Source: Dechloromonas sp. HYN0024
GTDB lineage: Bacteria; Pseudomonadota; Gammaproteobacteria; Burkholderiales; Rhodocyclaceae
Direction: 5' to 3'
Length of the DNA: 64,000 bases
Assembly: GCF_003441615.1 (NCBI RefSeq)
Contig: NZ_CP031842.1
Span: 762,501 to 826,500, forward strand
In this document: positions 15,469 through 23,384 of the stretch, one piece after another
Layout: each line of letters opens with the position of its first letter
Numbering within the stretch: the stretch's first letter is position 1
The notes under the pieces: model-generated
What the model was told of the DNA's origin: nothing
Seen by the model: the letters and a program-made list of their open reading frames with translations, nothing else
Database searches by the model: none
Program-made: the position numbers and the translations under genes

Positions 15469-15484
15469 TGGCACGGCCATTGCG
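15469..15484 (+). promoter_or_regulatory. Sigma-54 (-24/-12) promoter of nrtABC
   Basis: TGGCACG-GCCA-TTGCG matches the sigma-54 consensus at all key positions, with correct GG/GC spacing. Transcription should start near 15495, giving a leader of about 140 bases. The region upstream (15421-15460) is very A/T-rich, which would favour bending between enhancer and promoter. Confidence 0.9.
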
Positions 15485-15503
15485 ATAGTCCTCTCAAAAC
15501 GCA

Positions 15504-15609
15504 CGGTCAATGGCGGCCGGGCGAGAGTCGAGTAGAAACCGATTCAAGGACAAGGGCGTCCATCCGAGCTGCCAACCGGCGGCCAGGATGTGACGCCCAT
15601 TTTGTTTTT
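15504..15609 (+). promoter_or_regulatory. Leader of nrtA: ANTAR-type hairpins followed by an intrinsic terminator
   Basis: Hairpin 1: CGGTC (15504-15508), loop AATGGC (A1, G4), GGCCG (15515-15519). Hairpin 2: GAGTCG (15525-15530) pairs with CGATTC (15540-15545) around a nine-base loop, so it is not a canonical hexaloop. Next, GGGCGTC (15554-15560) plus CATCC pairs with GGATG plus GACGCCC (15592-15598) and is followed by ATTTTGTTTTT. This is a strong intrinsic terminator 27 bases before the nrtA ATG. The arrangement fits transcription attenuation relieved by NasT. Confidence 0.75.
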
Positions 15610-15635
15610 AGATTCTCGCAATCAAGGAGCAAGCA

Positions 15636-16913
15636 ATGGATGACAAGAAACTGGTGCTGCCGGATGTCGCAACGGACAAGCCGTCCTTTTCACGTCGTGA
15701 TTTCGTTTCAACAGCCTTGGGAGCCTCTCTGATGGCCATGGTCCCTCCCGGCGTTCGCAGCGGTGCCTGGGCCGCTGGTTCCGACGCCCCCGAAAAGAAG
15801 GAAGTCCGTATCGGCTTCATTCCCCTTACTGATTGCGCCTCCGTCGTCATGGCGGCGGTCAACAAGTTCGATGAGAAATACGGCATCAAGATCATCCCGA
15901 CCAAGGAAGCCTCATGGGCCTCGGTGCGCGACAAGCTGGTCAATGGTGAGCTGGATTGCGCCCATGTGCTGTATGGCCTGATCTACGGCGTGCAGATGGG
16001 CATCGGCGGGCCGAAGAAGGATATGGCCAACCTGATGACCTTGAATACCAATGGCCAGGCCATCACGCTATCCAACCAGATGAAAGACAAGGGGGCCATC
16101 GACGGCCCCAGTCTGGCCAAGCTGATCGCCAAGAAGGAGAAGGAATACACCTTCGCCCAGACCTTCCCGACCGGTACCCATGCCATGTGGCTGTACTACT
16201 GGCTGGCTGCTCAGGGTGTCAATCCGCTCAAGGACGTCAAGACGATCACCGTGCCGCCGCCGCAGATGGTCGCCAACATGCGTGTCGGCAACATGGATGG
16301 TTATTGTGTCGGCGAGCCGTGGAACAACCGCGCCATCATGGACAACATTGGCTTTACGGCGACGACGACGCAGGACATCTGGACCGATCACCCGGAAAAA
16401 ATTCTCGGCACCACCGCCGATTGGGTCAAGCAGAATCCGAACACGGCACGCGCCGTGGTGGCGGCGATTCTCGATGCCGGCAAGTGGATCGATGCCTCGA
16501 TTGCCAACAAGCAGAAGACGGCCGAAGTCATCGCCCAGAAATCCTATGTCAATACCGACACCGAGGTCATCGTCGCCCGCATGCTTGGTCGCTATCAGAA
16601 CGGCCTGGGCAAGAGCTGGGATGACAAGAACTGCATGAAGTTCTTCAACGATGGTGCGGTCAATTATCCGTATCTCTCCGATGGCATGTGGTTCCTCACT
16701 CAGCACAAGCGCTGGGGTCTGCTCAAGGATCATCCGAAGTATCTCGAGGTCGCCAAGCAGGTCAATCGCATCGACATCTTCAAGCAGGGTGCAGCCGCCG
16801 CTGGCGTGGCCTTGCCGAAGAGCGATATGCGCACGTCCAAGTTGATCGACGGGGTGGTCTGGGATGGCAAGGACCCGGCCAAATACGCTGACGGTTTCAA
16901 GGTAAAGGCTTAG
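15636..16913 (+). CDS. nrtA: Nitrate ABC transporter substrate-binding protein
   Basis: A 425-residue periplasmic binding protein of the NrtA/CmpA/SsuA-like family. A twin-arginine signal is present near residues 18-48 (SRRDFVSTALGASLMAM, then a processing region near GAWA), so it is exported, unlike cytoplasmic NasS. The mature part shows the NrtA hallmarks KKEVRIGFIPLTDCASVVMA, THAMWLYYWLAAQG, and GNMDGYCVGEPWNNRAI. It is first in the nrtABC operon, behind a sigma-54 promoter and an attenuator leader. Nitrate is the expected ligand from family and context; bicarbonate or cyanate homologues exist but are less likely here. Confidence 0.93.
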   Translation: MDDKKLVLPDVATDKPSFSRRDFVSTALGASLMAMVPPGVRSGAWAAGSDAPEKKEVRIGFIPLTDCASVVMAAVNKFDEKYGIKIIPTKEASWASVRDKLVNGELDCAHVLYGLIYGVQMGIGGPKKDMANLMTLNTNGQAITLSNQMKDKGAIDGPSLAKLIAKKEKEYTFAQTFPTGTHAMWLYYWLAAQGVNPLKDVKTITVPPPQMVANMRVGNMDGYCVGEPWNNRAIMDNIGFTATTTQDIWTDHPEKILGTTADWVKQNPNTARAVVAAILDAGKWIDASIANKQKTAEVIAQKSYVNTDTEVIVARMLGRYQNGLGKSWDDKNCMKFFNDGAVNYPYLSDGMWFLTQHKRWGLLKDHPKYLEVAKQVNRIDIFKQGAAAAGVALPKSDMRTSKLIDGVVWDGKDPAKYADGFKVKA

Positions 16914-16980
16914 GGCCGGCAAGGAAGCTTCATTCCCGCCAAGGCGGAGATGAGGCTTCCACCACGCCAAGGAGATTCCC

Positions 16981-17943
16981 ATGAGTGCAATCACGATGAG
17001 CGATGAGTTCGGCCTTGAAAAGCCGGTTGACCATGCCCTTAAGGAAGCCATCTTGGGGGATCGAACAAGCAGCGCGCCGGTGGCGGATATTGCCCCCGAG
17101 CCCGCCAAGGAAAAGAAAATGGAAAAAACAGCAAGCGTCCCGGCCGATCCGGGTACTCCCTTCGCCGAAACGCTGGCCAGTTTTGGCCGTGCCATCCTGC
17201 CGCCATTGCTCGGCATGGTGGTGCTGATTGGCATCTGGTATATCGCCACCATGAAGGGGGGCAGTATTCCCGGCCCACTGCAGACCTGGGATGCTGCCGC
17301 CACCCTGTTCGCCGACCCCTTCTACCGTAACGGTCCGAACGATCAGGGTATTGGCTGGAATATCCTGTCCTCGCTGCAGCGTGTTGGTATCGGCTTCGGC
17401 TTTGCCGCAGTGGTCGGCATTCCGCTCGGCTTCATCCTCGGTCGCTCGGCCTTCCTGTCAGCCATGATCAACCCGATCATCAGCCTGCTGCGCCCGGTCT
17501 CCCCGCTCGCCTGGCTGCCCATCGGCCTGCTCGTCTTCAAGCGGGCCGACCCGGCGGCGACCTACACCATCTTCATCTGCTCGATCTGGCCGATGATCAT
17601 GAACACGGCGCAGGGCGTCCAGCGCGTGCCGCAGGACTACCTCAACGTCGCCCGCGTGCTCGCCCTGTCGGAGTGGAAGGTCGTCACCAAGATCCTGCTG
17701 CCCGCCGTGCTGCCCTACATCCTGACCGGCATTCGCTTGTCCATCGGCACCGCCTGGCTGGTCATCGTCGCCGCTGAAATGCTCACCGGTGGCGTCGGTA
17801 TCGGCTTCTGGGTGTGGGACGAGTGGAACAATCTGAAGGTCGAACACATCATCATCGCCATCTTCGTCATCGGCATCGTCGGCCTGATCCTCGAACAGAG
17901 CCTGATCATGCTGGCCAAGAAGCTGACCAAGGAATCATCATGA
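16981..17943 (+). CDS. nrtB: Nitrate ABC transporter permease
   Basis: A 320-residue inner-membrane permease with a long cytoplasmic N-terminal extension (about 70 residues) followed by six or so membrane spans. The conserved cytoplasmic loop of this permease family is present: NVARVLALSEWKVVTKILLP, then AVLPYILTGIRLSIGTAWLV, which contacts the ATPase. It lies 67 bases after nrtA and overlaps the nrtC start (ATGA at 17940). The protein would form the channel of the nitrate importer. Confidence 0.93.
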   Translation: MSAITMSDEFGLEKPVDHALKEAILGDRTSSAPVADIAPEPAKEKKMEKTASVPADPGTPFAETLASFGRAILPPLLGMVVLIGIWYIATMKGGSIPGPLQTWDAAATLFADPFYRNGPNDQGIGWNILSSLQRVGIGFGFAAVVGIPLGFILGRSAFLSAMINPIISLLRPVSPLAWLPIGLLVFKRADPAATYTIFICSIWPMIMNTAQGVQRVPQDYLNVARVLALSEWKVVTKILLPAVLPYILTGIRLSIGTAWLVIVAAEMLTGGVGIGFWVWDEWNNLKVEHIIIAIFVIGIVGLILEQSLIMLAKKLTKESS

Positions 17944-18757
17944 GCGGAGTGCACAACATGGAAAATTCGTCCAGGTCCAAACCGTCGGCCAGACTTTCGA
18001 TACCAAGAAGGGCAAGTTCGTCGCCCTGCGCGAAATCAACCTGACCATCAAGCAAGGTGAGTTCATTGCCCTGATCGGCCACTCCGGCTGCGGCAAATCG
18101 ACGCTGCTCAACCTGATTGCTGGTCTGACCAAACCGACCGATGGCGTGCTCCTGCTTGAAGACCGAGAAATCGCCGGCCCCGGCCCGGAGCGCGCCGTGG
18201 TTTTCCAGAACCACAGCCTGCTGCCCTGGCTGACCTGCTTTGAGAACGTCTATCTCGCCGTTGAGCGGGTTTTCGGGACCAAGGAGGGCAAACAGAAGCT
18301 GCGTGAGCGCACGGCTGCCGCCATCAGTCTGGTCGGCCTTGACCACGCCAGCAGCAAGTATCCGAATGAAATCTCCGGCGGCATGAAGCAGCGCGTCGGC
18401 ATCGCCAGGGCACTCTCCATGGAACCCAAGGTGCTGCTCATGGACGAGCCGTTCGGCGCCCTCGACGCCCTGACCCGCGCCAAGCTGCAGGACGAGCTCA
18501 TGAGAATCTGCGAGGCGACCAAGGCGACGACCGTCATGGTCACCCACGATGTCGACGAGGCCGTACTGCTCTCGGACAAGATCGTCATGATGACCAACGG
18601 CCCGGCGGCCACCATCGGCGAGATTCTTGAGGTTAATCTGCCGCGTCCGCGCCATCGTCTGACCTTGGCACATGATCCGGCCTATATCGGCTGCCGTGCC
18701 GCGGTGCTCGAGTTTCTCTACGAAAAACAGGCGCACGTCGAGAAGCAGGCTGCCTGA
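17940..18757 (+). CDS. nrtC: Nitrate ABC transporter ATP-binding protein, with apparent frameshift near its start
   Basis: The body of the gene encodes a normal NrtC/D-type ATPase: Walker A GHSGCGKST, Q-loop, signature SGGMKQR, Walker B VLLMDEP, and switch histidine VTHDVDE. This frame has no ATG, GTG or TTG codon upstream of Walker A. The expected start, ATG at 17940 (overlapping the nrtB stop) or 17958, is in another frame that runs to a stop at 18042-18044. The frames would join if the four-A run at 17962-17965 had five A's, giving MEKFVQVQTVGQTF as in homologues. This is either a sequencing or assembly error, a real inactivating deletion, or ribosomal slippage. The remainder is undamaged, favouring an error or recent change. 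Confidence 0.85.
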
Positions 18758-18806
18758 TCCGGATCAACCTATTCGTTGTCGCGCCGCTCTCAACCAAGCG
18801 ACTTTT

Positions 18807-18836
18807 GCCCGCCGGCTCAAACCGGCGGGCTTTTTC
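18807..18836 (+). terminator. Intrinsic terminator after nrtC
   Basis: GCCCGCCGG (18807-18815) pairs with CCGGCGGGC (18822-18830) around CTCAAA, followed by TTTTTC. A textbook terminator separating nrtABC from the narXL pair. Confidence 0.92.
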
Positions 18837-18906
18837 TTGATGCATCTCCTTTGCATTCAGGCGGGCAGGGGCTAAGGTTCGCTAATTCAGTTTCGGACAT
18901 GTATTG

Positions 18907-20841
18907 ATGCTAGCCAATCCCGGCAAGCTGTCGCGCAAGATCATCGGCACCCTGGTGGTTTTCTTTCTTGTGGCCGCCGCAGCCATCGGGCTGACACTGC
19001 TCATTTCCTGGCAGCTGGAAGGTGTCGCCGCTGCCATCAACGATGCCGGCAGTCAGCGTATGCGCACCTACCGCATGGCGCATCTGATGGCCCGTGGCCT
19101 GGAGTCGATGGGGCAGGAGACGACGGCCGCCCAGGTTCTGGTTGAGGAGCGTGAGCAGTTCGACCGGGTGTTGCGTGACCTGCAGTTGGGTGATCCGGCG
19201 CGTCCGCTATCGCCACCCCGTAATCTCGAAGTGCAGCACCGCTTGCAAGCGGTCGAAAGCATCTGGCACGACACGATGTTGCCACGGGTGGAGAAATATC
19301 TCGGCGGTGCACGGGATGAGCGGGAAGCCGCGCTCGACCAGTTCGACAGCGAACTCGAACCCTTCGTCAGCACCATCAACGAACTGGTCCTCGCCATGGA
19401 GCGCAGCTATGCCTCCGATACCAACCTGCTGCGCTCAGTCCAGGCGGCACTGGTTGTCCTGGCGATGATTGGCACCTACATACTGATCCGCTATTTCTGG
19501 CGCCTGGTCATTCGTCCGGTCGGCATCCTGCATGCCGGCATGCAGCGGATGACCGGCAATGATCTGACGGTCCGCTTACCGGTCGCTTCCGACGACGAGT
19601 TGGGTGGGTTGGCTCACGGCTTCAACCAGATGGCCGAACACCTTCAGGATGCCTACGGCACGCTAGAACAGCGGGTAGAGGCCGAAACCCGGCGCCTTGC
19701 GGAGCGCAATCACGAACTGGGCATTCTCTATTCGGTCACCACATTTCTCAGCGAGCCGGCTCCGGTCGAGGTGATGTGCGAGGGCTTCCTCGAGCGGATC
19801 AAGAGCGCGCTGGGGGCGGATGCCGGGGCGGTTCGCATGTTTGAGGCGCAGTCAGAAAAGTTGTACCTGATCACTTCCGAGGGGCTGTCCGACACCTTCC
19901 TTGAACGCGAGGGTGAAATGGACTGTGGCGACTGCCTGTGCGGTGAAGTTTTCCAGAGCGGTAGCTCGGCTGCCTTTGCGACGGTAACGCCGCCGGAAGG
20001 CATGAAGCTGCGCACCTGCATCCGCGAAGGCTTTGCCACCGCCACTGCCTTCAGCATTCTTTACGACAAGCAGCGGCTGGGTGTGTACAACCTCTATTTC
20101 TGGCGACCGCAGGCGCTTTCCGAGCAGGAAATCCATCTCCTTGAAACGCTCGGTCATCATCTCGGTGTGGCCATCGAAAACCAGCGCCTCAAATCCCGCG
20201 AAAAAGAGCTGGCCGTCTCCGAAGAGCGCAATCTGCTCGCCCAGGAGTTGCACGATTCGATCGCCCAGGGGCTTGCCTTCCTCAACATACAGGTTCAGTT
20301 GCTGCAGGACTCGCTACGCAAGGGCAAGGCCGAAGAGGCTATGCAGACAGCCAACCAGCTGCGTGAAGGGGTGCAGGAAAGCTATGACGACGTACGCGAA
20401 TTGCTGGTGCATTTCCGGACCCGTGTTCATCAGTCCGATCTCGATACAGCGATCCAGTCTACGCTGGAAAAATTCGAGGGACAGACCGGCATCGCAACGC
20501 AGTTCGAGCGCATTGGAGCCGGCGTGGCGCAACTGCCGACGGACGAGATCCAGATCATGCACATCGTCCAGGAGTCGCTCTCGAATATCCGCAAGCATGC
20601 CCGGGCCAGCCAGGTACGGGTGGTCGTCAGGCGGGACAACGGGCGCATTGACATTGATATCGACGATGATGGGATCGGTTTCGATCCGGCCTCCGATCCC
20701 AACTGTCTGTCCGACCGTCATGTCGGCCTGAAGATCATGCGTGAGCGGGCCCACCGCATTGGCGGCGAATGTCGTATAACATCGAAACCCGGCAGCGGTT
20801 CCCGCGTTACGTTGACCCTGCCCCGCGAAAAGGTTGCCTGA
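18907..20841 (+). CDS. narX: NarX-like nitrate/nitrite sensor histidine kinase
   Basis: A 644-residue membrane histidine kinase. It has a first transmembrane segment at about 14-36, then a periplasmic domain opening with NDAGSQRMRTYRMAHL (about 45-60). This closely resembles the P-box by which NarX binds nitrate and nitrite. A second transmembrane segment (LVVLAMIGTYILIRYFW), a HAMP linker, a GAF-like central region with a Cys-rich patch (CGDCLCG), a HisKA_3 dimerisation helix with phospho-acceptor H449 (QELHDSIAQGLAFLN), and a HATPase domain (IDDDGIGFD) follow. TTG at 18904 is an alternative start. The response regulator follows after two bases. Presumed output is nitrate-responsive control through NarL. 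Confidence 0.9.
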   Translation: MLANPGKLSRKIIGTLVVFFLVAAAAIGLTLLISWQLEGVAAAINDAGSQRMRTYRMAHLMARGLESMGQETTAAQVLVEEREQFDRVLRDLQLGDPARPLSPPRNLEVQHRLQAVESIWHDTMLPRVEKYLGGARDEREAALDQFDSELEPFVSTINELVLAMERSYASDTNLLRSVQAALVVLAMIGTYILIRYFWRLVIRPVGILHAGMQRMTGNDLTVRLPVASDDELGGLAHGFNQMAEHLQDAYGTLEQRVEAETRRLAERNHELGILYSVTTFLSEPAPVEVMCEGFLERIKSALGADAGAVRMFEAQSEKLYLITSEGLSDTFLEREGEMDCGDCLCGEVFQSGSSAAFATVTPPEGMKLRTCIREGFATATAFSILYDKQRLGVYNLYFWRPQALSEQEIHLLETLGHHLGVAIENQRLKSREKELAVSEERNLLAQELHDSIAQGLAFLNIQVQLLQDSLRKGKAEEAMQTANQLREGVQESYDDVRELLVHFRTRVHQSDLDTAIQSTLEKFEGQTGIATQFERIGAGVAQLPTDEIQIMHIVQESLSNIRKHARASQVRVVVRRDNGRIDIDIDDDGIGFDPASDPNCLSDRHVGLKIMRERAHRIGGECRITSKPGSGSRVTLTLPREKVA

Positions 20842-20843
20842 AA

Positions 20844-21509
20844 ATGAGCGAAAAAATCCGTGTCCTGCTGGTCGATGACCACACCCTGTTTCGTAGTGGC
20901 ATCAAGTCTCTGCTGCAACGCAATGAGGATTTCGAGGTGGTCGGCGAGGCAGGGGACGGGCTGGAGGGGATCAAGCGCGTTCGTTCCCTGAAGCCCGACG
21001 TAACCTTGCTCGATTTGCACATGCCCGGTGTTTCCGGCCTGGAGGCGGTCAAGGTCATCGCCGAGGAAATGCCCGAGGTCAGCGTGCTGATGCTGACCGT
21101 GTCAGAGGACGCGCAGGATCTGGTTGATGCCTTGCGGGCCGGGGCCAGCGGCTATTTGCTGAAAAACATCGAGACTGATGCCTTGATTGATGCCATTCGT
21201 CGCGCTGCTCAGGGTGAGTCAGTCGTCTCGCAACAGATGACGGCGAAGCTGATCCAGGGCGTACGCAATCCGCCCAAGGTTGATGCGGCAAGTGCGGACC
21301 GCGATCGCTTTTCACCCCGTGAACGTGACATCCTGATCTCGCTGGCGCATGGGGAGAGCAACAAGGAAATCGCCCGCAAGCATGATCTGGCTGAAAGCAC
21401 GGTCAAGATTCACGTGCAAAATATTTTCAAAAAACTGAACATGAGCAGCCGCGTTCAGGTTGCGCTTTATGCCGTCGAGCACGGCTACGGCCAGACCCGC
21501 CACAGTTGA
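20844..21509 (+). CDS. narL: NarL-like response regulator
   Basis: A 221-residue two-domain regulator. The receiver domain has the acidic pair D11-D12, phospho-acceptor D57 (TLLDLHMPG) and a conserved Lys in YLLKNIETD. The C-terminus is a LuxR/NarL HTH (SPRERDILISLAHGESNKEI, then HDLAESTVKIHVQNIFKKL). ATG at 20844 lies two bases after the narX stop; an in-frame upstream codon at 20769 would overlap narX and is rejected. Together with NarX it forms a nitrate/nitrite-responsive pair adjoining the nitrate uptake genes. Confidence 0.92.
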   Translation: MSEKIRVLLVDDHTLFRSGIKSLLQRNEDFEVVGEAGDGLEGIKRVRSLKPDVTLLDLHMPGVSGLEAVKVIAEEMPEVSVLMLTVSEDAQDLVDALRAGASGYLLKNIETDALIDAIRRAAQGESVVSQQMTAKLIQGVRNPPKVDAASADRDRFSPRERDILISLAHGESNKEIARKHDLAESTVKIHVQNIFKKLNMSSRVQVALYAVEHGYGQTRHS

Positions 21510-21552
21510 GGCAGTGAGTGTCCCCCTGGGATCGGTGGCGTTAAAAACAAAA

Positions 21553-21580
21553 CCCCGGCCGCCCAGGCCGGGGGATTTTT
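21553..21580. terminator. Intrinsic terminator between narL and the convergent small gene
   Basis: CCCCGGCC (21553-21560) pairs with GGCCGGGG (21566-21573), followed by GATTTTT on the plus strand. A-rich sequence on the other side (AAAAACAAAA) could make it act on the convergent minus-strand gene as well. Confidence 0.88.
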
Positions 21581-21593
21581 GCCGGTGCCAGAC

Positions 21594-21875
21594 CTACGCG
21601 CCAGGCTGGTATTGCGATGGCATGGGGTGGGTGCGCTGCAGATGTTCGTAGGTTTCCGCCAGATCTTTGACATGCTCAAAATGGCCGGCATCCAGCGCAT
21701 GCTGCATGTTTTCGATAATCATCGTGTGCAGACGGCAGACGCCATCGGGCGTGCATAACAGCACTTCGCTCATTTCTGCTGCGACGGTGACCGGAATATG
21801 TTCGTGTTCGGCAATCGCCTCTATTTCGCCACGCTCGAGGTCGCAGTAGTCAATAACATCCTGAATGGAAAGCAT
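21594..21875 (-). CDS. Conserved-looking 93-residue cytoplasmic protein of unknown function
   Basis: A short, acidic, mostly helical protein beginning MLSIQDVIDYCDLERGEIEA and preceded by a strong GGAGGAA six bases before the ATG. It contains two Cys (C11, about C41) and several His, many in the region HTMIIENMQHALDAGHFEHV. A metal or cofactor contact is therefore conceivable, but no known motif is recognised. It converges on narL across a shared terminator. The coding potential and ribosome binding site support a real gene, but I cannot assign a function. Confidence 0.75.
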   Translation of the reverse strand: MLSIQDVIDYCDLERGEIEAIAEHEHIPVTVAAEMSEVLLCTPDGVCRLHTMIIENMQHALDAGHFEHVKDLAETYEHLQRTHPMPSQYQPGA

Positions 21876-22029
21876 AAGTTCCTCCTGAATGGTGACATGA
21901 AAAGTCAGGTTACAACCCCTGCTTGTTATTTCTTTTCTGTCCGCCTTGTCGTTATTGTCGGTGGAGGATATATAAATTCTGGCTCAAAAATCGGGAAAAG
22001 CAAGGTGCTTCGGTAAGTCGATTATCAAC

Positions 22030-22806
22030 TCAGATACGCAGACGGCCTTCCGGTAGCGGGTGGCCCAACTGCAGGCGGCTGATGGTCGGCAGCAGGTCGA
22101 GTCGCGTGTCCTTTTTCAGTTGTGTCGCCCGGCTGCGCAAATCGTCGAGCGAGACATCGATTGGTTCTCCGCCAGTGGCGAAAGCGATGGTGTTGCCGCT
22201 GTCGCACGAGGGAAAGACGGCAACCCGGTTGTCGAAGGCGGAGCGGATACGCTCGACGCTGCCGGCGAAACCCTTGTTGCGGCCGAGCAGGTTGAGGCTG
22301 CACAGGCCACGGTCGGAGAGGCGGCTGCGACAAGCCTGGTAGAACGGCTCGGTATCGAGCACCCCGGCCTTGGCATCAGGGTCGTAGCCGTCCACCAGGA
22401 TCATGTCGAAACGCCGTTCACCGCCCAGCATGTAGTCCGCGCCGCAGCCGATCACCACGTCAAGACGAAGCGGGTCGTCTGGCAGTTTGAAATACTGGCG
22501 GGCGATGTACTCGACTTGTGGATTGATCTCGATCACCGTGATCCGGCAGTCGGGCAGGTTGCGATAGATGAATTTGGCCAGCGAGCCGGCACCCAGGCCG
22601 ATCAGGAGTGCGTGACGAGGCCACTGGCCGGCCGGGCGCATGAGCAGGCCGGCCATCATTTCCCGTGTGTAAGCCAGTTCCAGCGACCAGGGGCGGGCAA
22701 TGCGCATGGCTCCCTGGATCCAGTCGGAGCCGAAATGCAGGTTGCGTACGCCTGTATCTTCGCTGATATCGACTGAATGTCGGGGTGTCTTTTTGGCGGG
22801 TCTCAT
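22030..22806 (-). CDS. Spermidine synthase-like SAM-fold protein
   Basis: About 258 residues from the ATG at 22806. The Rossmann-like nucleotide-binding core is clear: ALLIGLGAGSLAKFIYR, an acidic residue after strand 2 (ITVIEINPQVEYIAR), and a D in DMILVDGYDPDAKAG. This is the pattern of polyamine aminopropyltransferase family proteins. The N-terminal beta-domain of true spermidine synthases looks shortened, so it may be a family member without polyamine activity. An upstream TTG at 22854 would add a hydrophobic 16-residue leader; the shorter start is favoured but not proven. Confidence 0.75.
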   Translation of the reverse strand: MRPAKKTPRHSVDISEDTGVRNLHFGSDWIQGAMRIARPWSLELAYTREMMAGLLMRPAGQWPRHALLIGLGAGSLAKFIYRNLPDCRITVIEINPQVEYIARQYFKLPDDPLRLDVVIGCGADYMLGGERRFDMILVDGYDPDAKAGVLDTEPFYQACRSRLSDRGLCSLNLLGRNKGFAGSVERIRSAFDNRVAVFPSCDSGNTIAFATGGEPIDVSLDDLRSRATQLKKDTRLDLLPTISRLQLGHPLPEGRLRI

Positions 22807-22902
22807 GGCGGCAAGCGCAAGAATCAGGGCGACCCATTGTATCAGGGCGCTCAATCCTGACTGGCGGGGTATGATCCCCGTCTGACATGAAGGAGTTGTT
22901 TG

Positions 22903-23070
22903 ATGAGCGACCAGAACGATAATCGGAACAAGCCGGAATCACATGTGCTGCTGTGGAGCCTGGTGACGGCGCTCATTGTGTTCTTGATTGGCGCGATGTG
23001 GGCGGCCGACTACTTGTATGCCCCGGAGATGATCAATCCGGCTACCTTGCCGGATGCCGTCGGAAAATAG
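22903..23070 (+). CDS. Small single-pass membrane protein, 55 residues
   Basis: This short frame starts MSDQNDNRNKPESHVLLWSL and has AGGAG at 22891-22895, seven bases before the ATG. A charged, polar N-terminus is followed by one hydrophobic span (LVTALIVFLIGAMWAADYLY) and a short polar tail ending in DAVGK. It is divergent from the spermidine synthase-like gene. No family is recognised. The clean ribosome binding site and membrane topology make it a likely real small protein. Confidence 0.6.
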   Translation: MSDQNDNRNKPESHVLLWSLVTALIVFLIGAMWAADYLYAPEMINPATLPDAVGK

Positions 23071-23124
23071 CTGGCTGGCGGACGCTGAATTCTTGTCGGC
23101 GAAAGGCGTCGCGCCTGACTGTCA

Positions 23125-23162
23125 CCTTGGTACGGCGCTAGCTTATTGCCTCCGCACCAAGG
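23125..23162. repeat. Long imperfect hairpin between convergent small genes
   Basis: CCTTGGT-A-CGG (23125-23135) is complementary to CCG-C-ACCAAGG (23152-23162) apart from one A-C mismatch. It has no U-tract on either side. It lies between the ends of the 55-residue and 34-residue genes and may stabilise their 3' ends. Confidence 0.45.
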
Positions 23163-23192
23163 GGCCGGAACCGATTTGGGGCAGCAAGCACC

Positions 23193-23297
23193 TTACTGGT
23201 GCTTGAGCTTGCCCTTTGCCCAGTTCCAGATGGCTTCGCCAACGTAGGGAAGAACCGCGCCACAGCTGATGGCAACAAGGGTTTCGGGCTCTAGCAT
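23193..23297 (-). CDS. Putative 34-residue protein
   Basis: A very short minus-strand frame that begins MLEPETLVAISCGAVLPYVG and continues EAIWNWAKGKLKHQ. GAGGAG at 23304-23309 is an ideal ribosome binding site, six bases from the ATG. A hydrophobic/amphipathic middle and a basic end suggest peripheral membrane association. No family is recognised, and such short frames can be chance. The strong ribosome binding site is the main support. Confidence 0.4.
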   Translation of the reverse strand: MLEPETLVAISCGAVLPYVGEAIWNWAKGKLKHQ

Positions 23298-23384
23298 CTT
23301 GATCTCCTCATCAGTTTGGGTTGCGATGAGGGTTTATACGCATGACTCGTGCCACAAAAAATAAATCCTCTCTGGGCGCGGGTT

